From: Bacteroidota bacterium
GTDB lineage: Bacteria > Bacteroidota > Bacteroidia > Bacteroidales > JABHKC01
Direction: 5' to 3'
DNA length: 61,558 bases
Assembly (NCBI GenBank): GCA_018692315.1
Contig: JABHKC010000106.1
Location: 1-61,558 of the forward strand
Shown: piece after piece, positions 1 through 8,747 of the stretch
Layout of the letters: each line of letters opens with the position of its first letter
How positions within the stretch are numbered: the first letter of the stretch is position 1
Position numbers and translations under genes: made by a program
Notes under the pieces: generated by a model
What the model was told of the DNA's origin: nothing
The model's input: the letters and a program-made list of their open reading frames with translations, nothing else
Database searches by the model: none

Positions 1-160
1 AAAACTAAAAATAAAACCCTCCAAAATATCAGCAAGTTCCTGATAGTAGCTTACCTATGCCCATACAATTATAGGTAATTGAATGAAAATAGTACTAAAA
101 CTAAATATGGATGATGAAAATGTTTCATGCGTTTGCCCTATTAATAAATAGAAGTATTAG

Positions 161-190
161 TTTCATAATGTAATATGTTTGTTACTTTTG
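161..190 (+). promoter_or_regulatory. Putative Bacteroidota promoter of the KASIII-ACP cluster
   Basis: A TAnnTTTG-type -7 element (TACTTTTG, 183-190) lies 27 bp before the first KASIII start codon. The -33 position 19 bp upstream reads TTT rather than TTG, so the upstream half is weak. The preceding 160 bp hold no convincing gene; a 22-codon ATG frame at 83-151 has no further support. Confidence 0.5.
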
Positions 191-216
191 CATCTTTAAT
201 ACCGATGTAGTTTTTT

Positions 217-1230
217 ATGAAAAGTTTTATTAAAGCAATTGATTATTACCTGCCTGAAAAAGTGCTTGATAATAATGATTTAAAAAAGGAAAATCCCGAT
301 TGGGATATGGACGAATTATTTAAAGTTACAGGAGTTAGGAGAAGGTATATTAGAGCCGAAGGCGAAACTCCTTCCGATTTAGCTGTAGAAGCAGCAAAAA
401 AACTATTCAAGAAAAACGACATTAATCCTTCTGATATAGAATATATAGTTTTTTGTACTCAAAGTAATGATTATATTTGTCCTACAACAGCTTGTGTTAT
501 CCAAGAGAAATTGAAAATATCAAAATCTTGTGGTACTGTCGATATTAATCAGGGATGTACAGGATTTGTTTACAGTCTGTCGCTTGCAAAAGCTTTGATT
601 GAAAGCCGACAAGCAAACAATGTTTTGGTTCTCACTGCCGAAACAATTAGCAGATATATTCATCCGAAAGACAAAAGTTCACGACCAATTTTTGGCGATG
701 GAGCAGCTGCCTGCCTTGTAGAAGCAACTGATGAAAGCTCCGGCATAGGAGACTTTGTTTTTGGTACAGATGGCAAGGGGTATAGAAATATAATTATTGA
801 TTACGGATGTGCCAGAAACGATATGCCTCAGGCAGATGAAATATATGAAGTAACCGATAATTATGGAAATATTCGGCACAATACTAGTTTCTATATGAAC
901 GGAAGTGCTGTTTTTCTTTTTTCGGCAAAGACTGGACCTAAGTTAATCAAAGACCTTTTGAACAAGGCCGGACTTACCTTAGACGATATCGACCTCGTTG
1001 TTTTTCATCAGGCAAGTAAACTTATAATGGAAACTGTTGCCAGAAAAGCAAATATTCCTAAAGAAAAATATTATATACATATCGAAGATTGTGGTAACAC
1101 AGTTTCATCGACAATTCCAATTGCACTTTACCATGCTATGGAAGATAATCGTACAAAAAAAGGAGATACTGTAATGTTTGTAAGCTTTGGTGTCGGGTAT
1201 AGCTGGGCGGCATGTGTATTAGAATTATAA
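217..1230 (+). CDS. Ketoacyl-ACP synthase III (FabH-like), first copy
   Basis: A 337-residue KASIII-fold condensing enzyme. KASIII enzymes join an acyl primer, usually acyl-CoA, to malonyl-ACP in a decarboxylative Claisen condensation. The full triad is visible: Cys114 in DINQGCTGF, His264 in VFHQAS and Asn294 in CGNT. It therefore looks catalytically competent. It is the first gene of a same-strand run with an ACP 34 bp downstream and a second KASIII 12 bp after that. A housekeeping FabH usually sits with fab/plsX genes and is not doubled around its own ACP, so I infer a specialised acyl pathway such as acyl decoration of a glycan or a small lipid product. The primer cannot be read from sequence. 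Family call is firm, pathway uncertain. Confidence 0.9.
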   Translation: MKSFIKAIDYYLPEKVLDNNDLKKENPDWDMDELFKVTGVRRRYIRAEGETPSDLAVEAAKKLFKKNDINPSDIEYIVFCTQSNDYICPTTACVIQEKLKISKSCGTVDINQGCTGFVYSLSLAKALIESRQANNVLVLTAETISRYIHPKDKSSRPIFGDGAAACLVEATDESSGIGDFVFGTDGKGYRNIIIDYGCARNDMPQADEIYEVTDNYGNIRHNTSFYMNGSAVFLFSAKTGPKLIKDLLNKAGLTLDDIDLVVFHQASKLIMETVARKANIPKEKYYIHIEDCGNTVSSTIPIALYHAMEDNRTKKGDTVMFVSFGVGYSWAACVLEL

Positions 1231-1264
1231 ATTTTTATTAATCAAATAACTAAAAAACAAAAGA

Positions 1265-1495
1265 ATGTCAATAGAAGAATTTATCGAACAACTTGAAGAA
1301 GAATTTGATGATTTAGAGCCAGGAGTGTTAAAACCAGAAAGCGAATTCAGGAAAAATTTTGAATGGAATTCGATTAATGCACTGATTTTCATAGCACTTG
1401 TCGATTCTGAATATGATGTAACCATCAATGCCGAAGACTTGAATTCATCAAAAACAATTCAAGATCTTTTCGAAATTATTAAAAGTAGAGTTTAG
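1265..1495 (+). CDS. Acyl carrier protein, cluster-specific
   Basis: A 76-residue acidic four-helix carrier protein. The phosphopantetheine site is Ser36 in the sequence EWNSINAL, where canonical fatty-acid ACPs have DSL. The Asp-Ser-Leu to Asn-Ser-Ile change suggests a dedicated carrier and not the housekeeping AcpP. It sits between two KASIII genes with short gaps (34 and 12 bp), so the three are probably co-transcribed and the ACP most likely carries the acyl chain they make. The replaced Asp before the Ser could affect which phosphopantetheinyl transferase loads it; this is inference. Confidence 0.88.
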   Translation: MSIEEFIEQLEEEFDDLEPGVLKPESEFRKNFEWNSINALIFIALVDSEYDVTINAEDLNSSKTIQDLFEIIKSRV

Positions 1496-1507
1496 AAAAA
1501 TACAATT

Positions 1508-2572
1508 ATGGCAATATTTTCAATTCCAAATACTAAAATTGTAGGAATAGCAGGAACTGTTCCGAAAAAAGAAATTGACAATAGAGATTATGATTGGATT
1601 ACGGAAAATGAAAGAGAATTGTTCATTAAGAATACCGGTGTTGAAAAAAGACGTGTAGTTCCAGGTATTCGTACAGTTACATCTTCCGATATGTGCGTTA
1701 TGGCAGCAGAAAAACTCATTGAAGAATTAAAATGGGATAAATCTGAGATCGAATGTTTAGTTTTTGTCTCACAATCAAGAGATTATGTGTTACCACAAAC
1801 ATCATCTATTCTGCAAGACCGATTAGGTTTACCAAAAACTTGCATGGCTTTCGATATTAGCTTAGGATGTTCGGCATATGTTTACGGATTGTCAACCATT
1901 GCATCGCATATAACTACAGCAAAATTCAAAAAATCGTTGCTTATGGTAAGCGATTTGTCATCTCTAAGTACTTATTATAAAGATAAAAGTTCATACCCAT
2001 TGTTTGGCGATGCTGCCACTGTAACTGCATTGGAATACGACGAATCTGCCTCACCAATGCTTTTCAATTTACAGACCGATGGATCGGGATGGGATGCAAT
2101 TATGATTCCCGATGGAGGAATAAAGAATTTTATTGATAAAGACACATCGTTCATAATTGAAAAATACGATGAAGGAATCTATAGAAATAAGACTCATGTT
2201 CACCTCGATGGCATAAAAGTTTTCAATTTTACATTGAAAGAAGTAGCAAAAAATGTTAAGAATTTACTGAAACATTTTGATAAAAGCATTGAAGATGTTG
2301 ACTATGCAGTACTTCATCAGGCAAACAAAATGATAAATGAATTGGTAAGGAAAAGATTGAAACTTCCGCCAGAAAAATTACCATATTCAATACATAAGCT
2401 TGGAAATACAAGTTGTGCTTCAATACCTATTACTATGGTTTTTGCCTTGAGCGAAGAGCTTAGAAAACAAAAACTCAAGCTCGTATTTTCTGGTTTTGGA
2501 GTTGGTTTATCGTGGGGTTCGGTTTATGCTGAAACAGAAAATTTGGTAGTGCCGGAGATGCTCTATATTTAG
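1508..2572 (+). CDS. Ketoacyl-ACP synthase III (FabH-like), second copy
   Basis: A 354-residue KASIII paralogue of the first gene, clearly diverged from it. The triad is complete: Cys121 in DISLGCSAY, His270 in VLHQAN and Asn300 in LGNTS. Because both copies keep all three residues, this is not an obvious active/inactive heterodimer; two successive or alternative condensations on the ACP encoded just upstream are more likely. A hairpin terminator follows, so the KASIII-ACP-KASIII trio may form its own transcript. The family is certain, the substrate unknown. Confidence 0.88.
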   Translation: MAIFSIPNTKIVGIAGTVPKKEIDNRDYDWITENERELFIKNTGVEKRRVVPGIRTVTSSDMCVMAAEKLIEELKWDKSEIECLVFVSQSRDYVLPQTSSILQDRLGLPKTCMAFDISLGCSAYVYGLSTIASHITTAKFKKSLLMVSDLSSLSTYYKDKSSYPLFGDAATVTALEYDESASPMLFNLQTDGSGWDAIMIPDGGIKNFIDKDTSFIIEKYDEGIYRNKTHVHLDGIKVFNFTLKEVAKNVKNLLKHFDKSIEDVDYAVLHQANKMINELVRKRLKLPPEKLPYSIHKLGNTSCASIPITMVFALSEELRKQKLKLVFSGFGVGLSWGSVYAETENLVVPEMLYI

Positions 2573-2584
2573 AATCTAAATGAG

Positions 2585-2632
2585 AAAAGGCTATTGTATT
2601 AAATTATTTAAATTTAATGTTTTAGCCTTTTT
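2585..2632 (+). terminator. Rho-independent terminator after KASIII-ACP-KASIII
   Basis: The arms AAAAGGCTA (2585-2593) and TAGCCTTTTT (2623-2632) pair and end in a T run. An inner ATTAAAT/ATTTAAT pair extends the stem. It lies 13 bp after the stop codon of the second KASIII. Confidence 0.75.
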
Positions 2633-2676
2633 GTGTTGAAATTATTTCGTGTTGATATATTTGAAAAAGGAAAAAG

Positions 2677-3408
2677 ATGGATGTTTTTAAATTGACCGAT
2701 AAAAATATTTTTGTAACAGGAGCTTCTTCAGGAATTGGAAGAGAAATTGCAATTTCTGCGAGCAAATATGGAGCAAAAGTTATTATCACCGGAAGAAACG
2801 AAGAACGATTAAATAATACATATTCTGAACTTTCTGGCGAAGGACATTTAGCTTTGCCGGCAGATTTGACTGACGAAAAGCAAATAGCATTTTTAGTTGA
2901 TAAGCTGCCGAAACTTCATGGAGTAGTTTTTTCAGCAGGACTGACTGCGCATATGCCTGCAAAATTTATTCGTCAAGCAAACATCGATCATCTTTTTAAT
3001 ATTAATTTCGAATCGCCTGTTCTGGCAACCGGTCGATTATTGAAAAAAAGAAAAATTCTTGATAGTGGCTCAATAGTTTTTCTCTCGTCAATAGGATCTA
3101 AATATTCATATTTTGGTGGAGCAATGTATTCGAGTAGTAAGGCTGCATTGGAAACCTATTCGCGAGTTTTAGCATCTGAATTAGCTCCAAAAAAAATTAG
3201 AGCAAACTGTTTGTCTCCTACTTTTGTGAAAACACCAATGGTGGATGGAGCCGAACAAACTATTTCCAAGGAAGTTATGGATAATTTTGAACGAATGTCT
3301 CCTTTAGGATTTGGAGATCCGATTGATGTTGCAAATGCTGCAATATTTTTTCTCTCCGATGCTTCTCGATGGATTACCGGAACAAACTTGCCATTAGGGG
3401 GAAATTAA
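2677..3408 (+). CDS. Short-chain dehydrogenase/reductase (3-oxoacyl-ACP reductase-like)
   Basis: A 243-residue classical SDR. The N-terminal Rossmann motif TGASSGIG (residues 14-21) binds NAD(P)H. The catalytic Ser near 137, Tyr151 and Lys155 (YSSSK) are present. The C-terminal segment ending in a GTNLPLGGN-like stretch is typical of FabG-type reductases. Placed between the KASIII-ACP trio and a glycosyltransferase, it could reduce the beta-keto group of the acyl-ACP or act on a nucleotide sugar. A second, more typical FabG lies 1 kb downstream, so the two may have different substrates. Family call firm, reaction inferred. Confidence 0.8.
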   Translation: MDVFKLTDKNIFVTGASSGIGREIAISASKYGAKVIITGRNEERLNNTYSELSGEGHLALPADLTDEKQIAFLVDKLPKLHGVVFSAGLTAHMPAKFIRQANIDHLFNINFESPVLATGRLLKKRKILDSGSIVFLSSIGSKYSYFGGAMYSSSKAALETYSRVLASELAPKKIRANCLSPTFVKTPMVDGAEQTISKEVMDNFERMSPLGFGDPIDVANAAIFFLSDASRWITGTNLPLGGN

Positions 3409-3473
3409 ATCGGTTTTATCTTTTATATGAAATTGTAGAAAATTGTTTGCAATTGTAAGCAAAAAAATTTGAA

Positions 3474-4409
3474 ATGAACAAAATTCAAAATCCAGAATAC
3501 TCGGTTGTGGTTCCGGTTTATAACAGCGAAGAGTCGCTTGAAGAACTGTTTGCAAGAACTAAAGCAACATTTGAAAAATTGAAATTATCTTTTGAAGTAA
3601 TTTTCGTTGAAGATTCCGGAAGAGATAATAGTTGGGGAAAAATTATTGAACTTAAAAATTCAAATCCTGAAAGTATCACAGCAATTCAATTAGCAAAAAA
3701 TTTTGGGCAACACAATGCACTTTTTTGTGGTTTTCATTTTGCAAAAGGCAATTTCATTATAACTTTGGATGACGATCTTCAAATCCCACCCGAAGAAATT
3801 GAACGATTGATTGATGAATATAAAATATCGCAAGCAGATATTGTCTATGGCGATTTGGTTGAGAAACAGCATTCAAAAGTTAGGAATTTTGGCAGCAATA
3901 TTCTGAAAAAATCTGCAAAAAGAAAACATGATTTGGCTACTGGTCAAGGCTCTTCTTTTAAATTGATAAAAGCAGAGTTGATAAAAAAAATCTTGCACCA
4001 CTCGCAAAATTTTGTTTATGTCGATGAAATATTGCTTTGGTACACAAAATATATCAGTTTCACTAAAGTGCGGCACGAAAAAAGAAAGTTTAGCTCCTCA
4101 ACCTATACCTATGGAAAATTATTCAGATTATTTTTCAATATCTCAATATATTACACAAAAGTGCCATTAAAAATTATGACATATGGAGGGGTTATTTTTT
4201 CAATATTGAGTTTTATTTTTGGAATAAGATTCCTTATTAGAAAAGTTGTTTTTGATGTTCCGCTCGGATATACTTCAATTATTGTTACAATACTTTTCTC
4301 TACAAGTATTATTCTTTTTAGCCTTGGAGTGATTGGAGAATATTTAAACAGAATTTTTGTCGTTCAGAACAGAAAACCACCATACTCAATAAAATCTATA
4401 CTTGAATAA
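3474..4409 (+). CDS. Membrane-anchored family 2 glycosyltransferase (DPM1/ArnC-like)
   Basis: A 311-residue inverting GT-A glycosyltransferase. The N-terminal nucleotide-sugar domain has the start VVPVYNSEESL, and the metal-binding acidic motif LDDDLQ lies near residue 98. Two C-terminal membrane helices (about 225-250 and 262-285) are followed by a cytoplasmic tail. This architecture is that of polyprenyl-phosphate glycosyltransferases such as ArnC or GtrB, which charge undecaprenyl phosphate with one sugar. Its position between two reductases in the acyl cluster suggests that the acyl product or a sugar carrying it ends up on a cell-surface glycan or lipid; this is inference. Confidence 0.8.
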   Translation: MNKIQNPEYSVVVPVYNSEESLEELFARTKATFEKLKLSFEVIFVEDSGRDNSWGKIIELKNSNPESITAIQLAKNFGQHNALFCGFHFAKGNFIITLDDDLQIPPEEIERLIDEYKISQADIVYGDLVEKQHSKVRNFGSNILKKSAKRKHDLATGQGSSFKLIKAELIKKILHHSQNFVYVDEILLWYTKYISFTKVRHEKRKFSSSTYTYGKLFRLFFNISIYYTKVPLKIMTYGGVIFSILSFIFGIRFLIRKVVFDVPLGYTSIIVTILFSTSIILFSLGVIGEYLNRIFVVQNRKPPYSIKSILE

Positions 4410-4443
4410 GTCAGAAAATTAAAAATTTACTAAATAGAAAACT

Positions 4444-5190
4444 ATGAAATTATTAGAAGGAAAAACTGCAATAATTACCGGTGCAGGCAGAGGAATTGGG
4501 AAAGAAATTGCTTTGAAATTTGCAGAGCAAGGTGCAAATGTTGCATTCACTGATTTGTTTATCGATGAAAATGCGAAAGAATTAGAAATTCAACTTAATA
4601 AATATGGCGTAAAAGCAAAAGCATATGCCTCCGATGCCAGCAGTTTCGAGAAATCGGAAGAAACCATAAATGCAATCTTAAAAGATTTTGATAGGATAGA
4701 CATTTTGGTGAATAATGCTGGAATTACTAAAGATACATTATTGATGCGAATGACTGAAGATCAATGGGATGCTGTGATTAATATTAACCTTAAATCGGTT
4801 TTTAATCTAACAAAAGCTGTTCAACGAACAATGCTGAAACAACGAGTTGGTTCAATAATAAATATGAGTTCGGTGGTAGGAGTAAGCGGAAATGCAGGAC
4901 AATCGAACTACTCGGCATCAAAGGCTGGTATTATCGGATTTACTAAATCTATAGCAAGAGAATTAGGTTCGCGAAATATTCGTTGCAATGCCATAGCTCC
5001 TGGTTTTATTATTACTGAAATGACCGGAAAAATTCCTGAAAACCTAAGAAACGAATGGATTGAAAAAATTCCTTTGAAACGTGGCGGAACACCTGAAGAT
5101 GTTGCAAATGTATGCGTATTCTTAGGATCAGATCTTTCAACATTTGTTAGCGGACAAGTTTTGAATGTTTGCGGTGCTATGAACACTTAG
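4444..5190 (+). CDS. fabG: 3-oxoacyl-ACP reductase, FabG-like
   Basis: A 248-residue SDR that closely follows the FabG pattern: TGAGRGIG (residues 12-19), NNAG (90-93), Ser142/143, and the active-site pair Tyr156 and Lys160 in NYSASKAG. The C-terminus FVSGQVLNVCGAM is the usual FabG ending with a changed last segment. It would reduce beta-ketoacyl-ACP to beta-hydroxyacyl-ACP with NADPH. It sits 34 bp after the glycosyltransferase gene and ends the acyl cluster. It could be the housekeeping FabG or a dedicated partner of the two KASIII enzymes; context favours the second. Confidence 0.83.
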   Translation: MKLLEGKTAIITGAGRGIGKEIALKFAEQGANVAFTDLFIDENAKELEIQLNKYGVKAKAYASDASSFEKSEETINAILKDFDRIDILVNNAGITKDTLLMRMTEDQWDAVININLKSVFNLTKAVQRTMLKQRVGSIINMSSVVGVSGNAGQSNYSASKAGIIGFTKSIARELGSRNIRCNAIAPGFIITEMTGKIPENLRNEWIEKIPLKRGGTPEDVANVCVFLGSDLSTFVSGQVLNVCGAMNT

Positions 5191-5276
5191 ATTATTGATT
5201 ATTTTATAATTCATAATTATTAGCTGTTCAACTTTCAACTTTAAGAACTTTATAAACTTTCAACTCTTTTTTTACT

Positions 5277-7367
5277 TTGAACAATACTATAGTTACCGAA
5301 TATCCTATTTGGCTTGTTTTGGCTTGCATTTTAATAGCTTTCTTATATGCTTTTTTTCTTTACAGAAGAGATAAAACATTAAAGGATATTGGAAAATGGA
5401 AAATTGCGACACTATCGGTTTTTAGATTTGCTGCTGTTTTTATTTTATGCTTTCTGCTACTTTCGCCATTTATTAAATCTGAAAAAATTACAATTGAAAA
5501 TCCAATTGTAATTTTTGCTCAAGACAACAGCGAATCGGTAATTATTAATAAAGATTCAATTTTTTACAAAGAAGAATATCCTCAAATTGTCGAAAATTTT
5601 GTCACAGATTTAAAGCAACAATTTAGTACGAATACTTATACTTTTGGCAATGAGTTAACGAAAAATTTGCAATTTTCCTACACAGACAAACAAACAGATT
5701 TTACTTCATTGTTAGGCCAAATTGGCAATAATTACTATAAAAGAAATGTTGGAGCTATAATAATTTCAAGCGATGGAATTTATAATAATGGAAAAAATCC
5801 AATTTATTCGACAGACGAGATCAATTTCCCGATTTATACAATTGCTTTAGGCGATACAAATCCTCAAAAAGATATAATTCTGTCGGAAGTTTTGTATAAT
5901 AAAATTGCATTTCTTGGTAACAAATTTCCTGTTCGCTCGGTGGTTGATATAAACGAACTGAAAGGCACTAACACTAAAATTGGCATTATACACAAAAACA
6001 AAACCTTGTTCTCGAAAGAGATTTTGGTTACCGATAATCGATTTTCTGTAACAATTGATGCAGAAATTGAAGCAAATGAGAAAGGTTTACAACGATATAA
6101 AATTGTTGTCTCACCTAATAATCATGAAATTAGCAAAAAGAATAATTCTCAGGATATAATTATTGATGTTATCGACAGCAAACAAAAAATTTTAATAGTA
6201 GCAAATTCGGCTCATCCGGATATAGGAGCACTGCGAAAAACTTTGAAATTGAACGAAAACTTCGAGCTTGATTATTGCCCGATAGACGATTTAAACCAAA
6301 ATGTGAAAGATTATAACTTGCTAATCCTTCATCAATTACCATCGAAAACAAATGCTGCCACAACTTTGCTATCCGAAGTATTCAAAAATAAAATTCCTTG
6401 CTTATTTATTCTTGGAGCTTCATCATCAACAGAAAAATTTAACAATTTGAAAATTGGGCTAAATATTTATCAAACTAAGGGAGCAACTGAAGAAACACAA
6501 GCGAAAATAAATTCTAAGTTTCCATTGTTTGAATCGAATGAGGAGTCGATACAATTTTTCTCGAAAGCTCCTCCTCTGATTTCTCCTTTTGGAGAGTATA
6601 AAACCAATCCATCTGCAAATGTTCTTTTCTATCAGAAAATTAAGAATATCAATACACAAAAACCTCTGATTTTATTTAATACACATTCCGAAAACAAAAT
6701 TGCAGTTATATCCGGCGAAGGAATTTGGCGATGGAGATTGAACGATTTCTTAAATAATTCGAATCATAATTTTTTTAATGAATTCATTAACAGCGTGGTG
6801 CAATATTTAGCACTTAGCATTTCAAAGGAAAGATTTATTGTTAGTTACGAAAATTTATATTCCGAAAACGAAAATATTATTATTAGGGCTGAAGTTTATA
6901 ACGAAAGCTACGAGTTGATAAATAGTGAGGATCTTGAAATTGAAATTTCCGACCAAAACGAAAATAAATTCAATTTCATATTCGACAAAACTTCAAAAGC
7001 TTACCGACTCGATGCTGGACTTTTCCCCGCTGGCGATTATAAGTTTAGAGCTACTGCTGAGGTTAGCGATGAAATTTTAACGAAAGAAGGAAAATTCAGT
7101 GTTTTGCCAGTTAATATAGAAGCAATAAATTCAAAGGCTAACCATCAATTACTTAATCAATTGGCTGAAAACAACAATGGTAAAATGTATTTTCCTCAAC
7201 AAATTTCAGAATTGCAAAAAGATTTAGAAAACAATAATAATATAGTCCCAATTTCTCATTCCGAGCAGAAATTTATAGAATTAATAAATCTGAAATGGAT
7301 AGCATTTATAATACTATTTCTGCTATCTCTTGAATGGTTTTTTAGAAAATATCTCGGAAGTTATTAG
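5277..7367 (+). CDS. Membrane protein with VWA-like domain
   Basis: A 696-residue protein with two N-terminal membrane helices (about 10-28 and 44-65), a large extracytoplasmic part and one C-terminal helix (about 672-690). After the second helix comes FAQDNSES, which fits the MIDAS pattern DxSxS of von Willebrand A domains. A later IIISSDGIYNNG segment matches the fourth strand of such domains. The middle resembles a class I glutamine-amidotransferase-like fold found in large Bacteroidota VWA proteins, without a convincing catalytic Cys. The frame opens with TTG at 5277; no ATG lies nearby upstream in frame. The function is unknown; surface or periplasmic protein interaction is likely. Confidence 0.72.
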   Translation: MNNTIVTEYPIWLVLACILIAFLYAFFLYRRDKTLKDIGKWKIATLSVFRFAAVFILCFLLLSPFIKSEKITIENPIVIFAQDNSESVIINKDSIFYKEEYPQIVENFVTDLKQQFSTNTYTFGNELTKNLQFSYTDKQTDFTSLLGQIGNNYYKRNVGAIIISSDGIYNNGKNPIYSTDEINFPIYTIALGDTNPQKDIILSEVLYNKIAFLGNKFPVRSVVDINELKGTNTKIGIIHKNKTLFSKEILVTDNRFSVTIDAEIEANEKGLQRYKIVVSPNNHEISKKNNSQDIIIDVIDSKQKILIVANSAHPDIGALRKTLKLNENFELDYCPIDDLNQNVKDYNLLILHQLPSKTNAATTLLSEVFKNKIPCLFILGASSSTEKFNNLKIGLNIYQTKGATEETQAKINSKFPLFESNEESIQFFSKAPPLISPFGEYKTNPSANVLFYQKIKNINTQKPLILFNTHSENKIAVISGEGIWRWRLNDFLNNSNHNFFNEFINSVVQYLALSISKERFIVSYENLYSENENIIIRAEVYNESYELINSEDLEIEISDQNENKFNFIFDKTSKAYRLDAGLFPAGDYKFRATAEVSDEILTKEGKFSVLPVNIEAINSKANHQLLNQLAENNNGKMYFPQQISELQKDLENNNNIVPISHSEQKFIELINLKWIAFIILFLLSLEWFFRKYLGSY

Positions 7368-7433
7368 ATTTGAAATTATTATTCGCACTTCTGCATTAGT
7401 TCAAGTTTTATCCAGAACTTTAATAAAATAGAA

Positions 7434-7463
7434 TTGATTATTAGATATTAATAAATATTTTTG
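7434..7463 (+). promoter_or_regulatory. Bacteroidota promoter before lipoprotein gene
   Basis: TTG at 7434-7436, exactly 19 bp, then TATTTTTG at 7456-7463, which matches the TTG-N19-TAnnTTTG consensus. The downstream ATG is 25 bp away. Confidence 0.65.
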
Positions 7464-7488
7464 TAGGCAAAATTATTAATTATTTGAT

Positions 7489-7893
7489 ATGAAAAAATTA
7501 GGAATATTCACTATTGGCATATTATTATTGACCATCGTATTCTCCTCTTGCAAAGAATGTATTACGTGCGAAATTCAAGGAAATACTGTCGATACCGTTT
7601 TTATAGATAATTATTTTAAGCAATATGATGAATTATGTGGTACTAGCGATGAAGTTGAAGCTCGTAAAAGAGATGTTGAATTTGCTGCCGAAAATAGAGT
7701 TTGCGGAAAATATTTTATTGTAACACTCGAATTGGATACCATTGATTCCCTAATTTTGTGTGGAAACAGATATTGGTTAGAAGATTATTTAGATTCGGTT
7801 CTTTTAGAAGCAAATATTGATACGATAATAAAAATTAAGGAAGATACATTTTTCTATAATCCTGCGTCTTTCGATTGTAGCTACGGAAACTAA
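7489..7893 (+). CDS. Small Cys-rich lipoprotein, unknown function
   Basis: A 134-residue protein with a lipoprotein signal peptide: KK, a hydrophobic stretch, then the lipobox FSSC near residue 20. The mature part has several further cysteines (KECITCEIQ and others spaced through the chain), which may form disulfides in the periplasm. I recognise no domain. It has its own promoter and is followed 80 bp later by a second lipoprotein gene. Confidence 0.7.
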   Translation: MKKLGIFTIGILLLTIVFSSCKECITCEIQGNTVDTVFIDNYFKQYDELCGTSDEVEARKRDVEFAAENRVCGKYFIVTLELDTIDSLILCGNRYWLEDYLDSVLLEANIDTIIKIKEDTFFYNPASFDCSYGN

Positions 7894-7972
7894 TAGTCAA
7901 AATTGATTATTGTTCAACATTAAAATTGTATTTTTTTAATAAACTAAACAAATTCAGTTGTATAAGCTAAAA

Positions 7973-8614
7973 ATGCTTTGGAAATATTTACGAAGGAAAA
8001 TTAATATCATTCAGGGTTTTATTTTTCCCATATTAATTCTTGTTTTTCAATCTTGCACCGAGGAACCGACAGCTTGTTTTGAAACAGCAAAAACCGTTTA
8101 TGAAACTGGCGAAACTATACATTTTATAAATTGTTCTGTCGAAGGAGATTCATATGAATGGAAAATAAGTGAGAATTTATTCTCAACAGACTTTTCACCA
8201 TATCATGTATTTCCTGATTCGGGTTCTTTTACTGTTACACTTGTTGCTAAATCAAAATTCGATGCAAAAGCCGATGAAATGAATAAGATTTTGAAAATTA
8301 ATAATGCATGTGAGAAGTTTCTTGGATATTACAATACAAATTTTAATGACAGTACTCAGCTTTTAAGCATAAAATCAGGAAATGTCAACAATTCAATTAT
8401 AGTTTTTATTGACGATAAGCTATTTTGTAATGCAAGCGTCGATTCAACTTTCATTTTAATAGACCAACAATCGTACTGGGACGACAGTCATAAATATATT
8501 AAAAGCGGAATTGCAGAATTAAAAAATGATAGCCTCAGTTTTGATATTTTGCTAATTACGAACGAGAATACAGAAGCACTAAAAAGCTTTGAGGCAATTA
8601 AGATTAATTTATGA
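7973..8614 (+). CDS. PKD-domain lipoprotein
   Basis: The chosen start is the ATG at 7973; the frame is open from a TTG at 7958. The product is about 213 residues. It begins with a charged stretch, a hydrophobic segment and the lipobox VFQSC. The mature N-terminus carries one PKD-like beta-sandwich: a cysteine strand, YETGETIHFINCS, then YEWKIS and the diagnostic PDSGSFTVTLVAKS. The C-terminal half is beta-rich and unrecognised. It is probably a periplasmic or surface adhesion/binding lipoprotein, partner unknown. Confidence 0.65.
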   Translation: MLWKYLRRKINIIQGFIFPILILVFQSCTEEPTACFETAKTVYETGETIHFINCSVEGDSYEWKISENLFSTDFSPYHVFPDSGSFTVTLVAKSKFDAKADEMNKILKINNACEKFLGYYNTNFNDSTQLLSIKSGNVNNSIIVFIDDKLFCNASVDSTFILIDQQSYWDDSHKYIKSGIAELKNDSLSFDILLITNENTEALKSFEAIKINL

Positions 8615-8747
8615 AATATCGATAATTTAAAGAAAACTAAATGTTAGTAAATTTTTATAGTTAAATTTTGTTTGATAAGTTTTTATATGAAGTTTAGAAT
8701 TTGTAAAACATTCTGATTTATATCTATGAACTAAATAAAAAAATATT

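Noticed and set aside
83-151. 22-codon ORF ahead of the first KASIII gene
   Set aside because: No ribosome site, no recognised family and expected by chance in AT-rich DNA.
217-5190. Aryl-polyene or flexirubin gene cluster
   Set aside because: The cluster lacks the expected ketosynthase/chain-length factor pair, dehydratases and acyltransferases, and the ammonia-lyase is 41 kb away.
5191-5276. Repeated CTTTCAACTT stretches
   Set aside because: Imperfect, short and low-complexity; common in AT-rich intergenic DNA.
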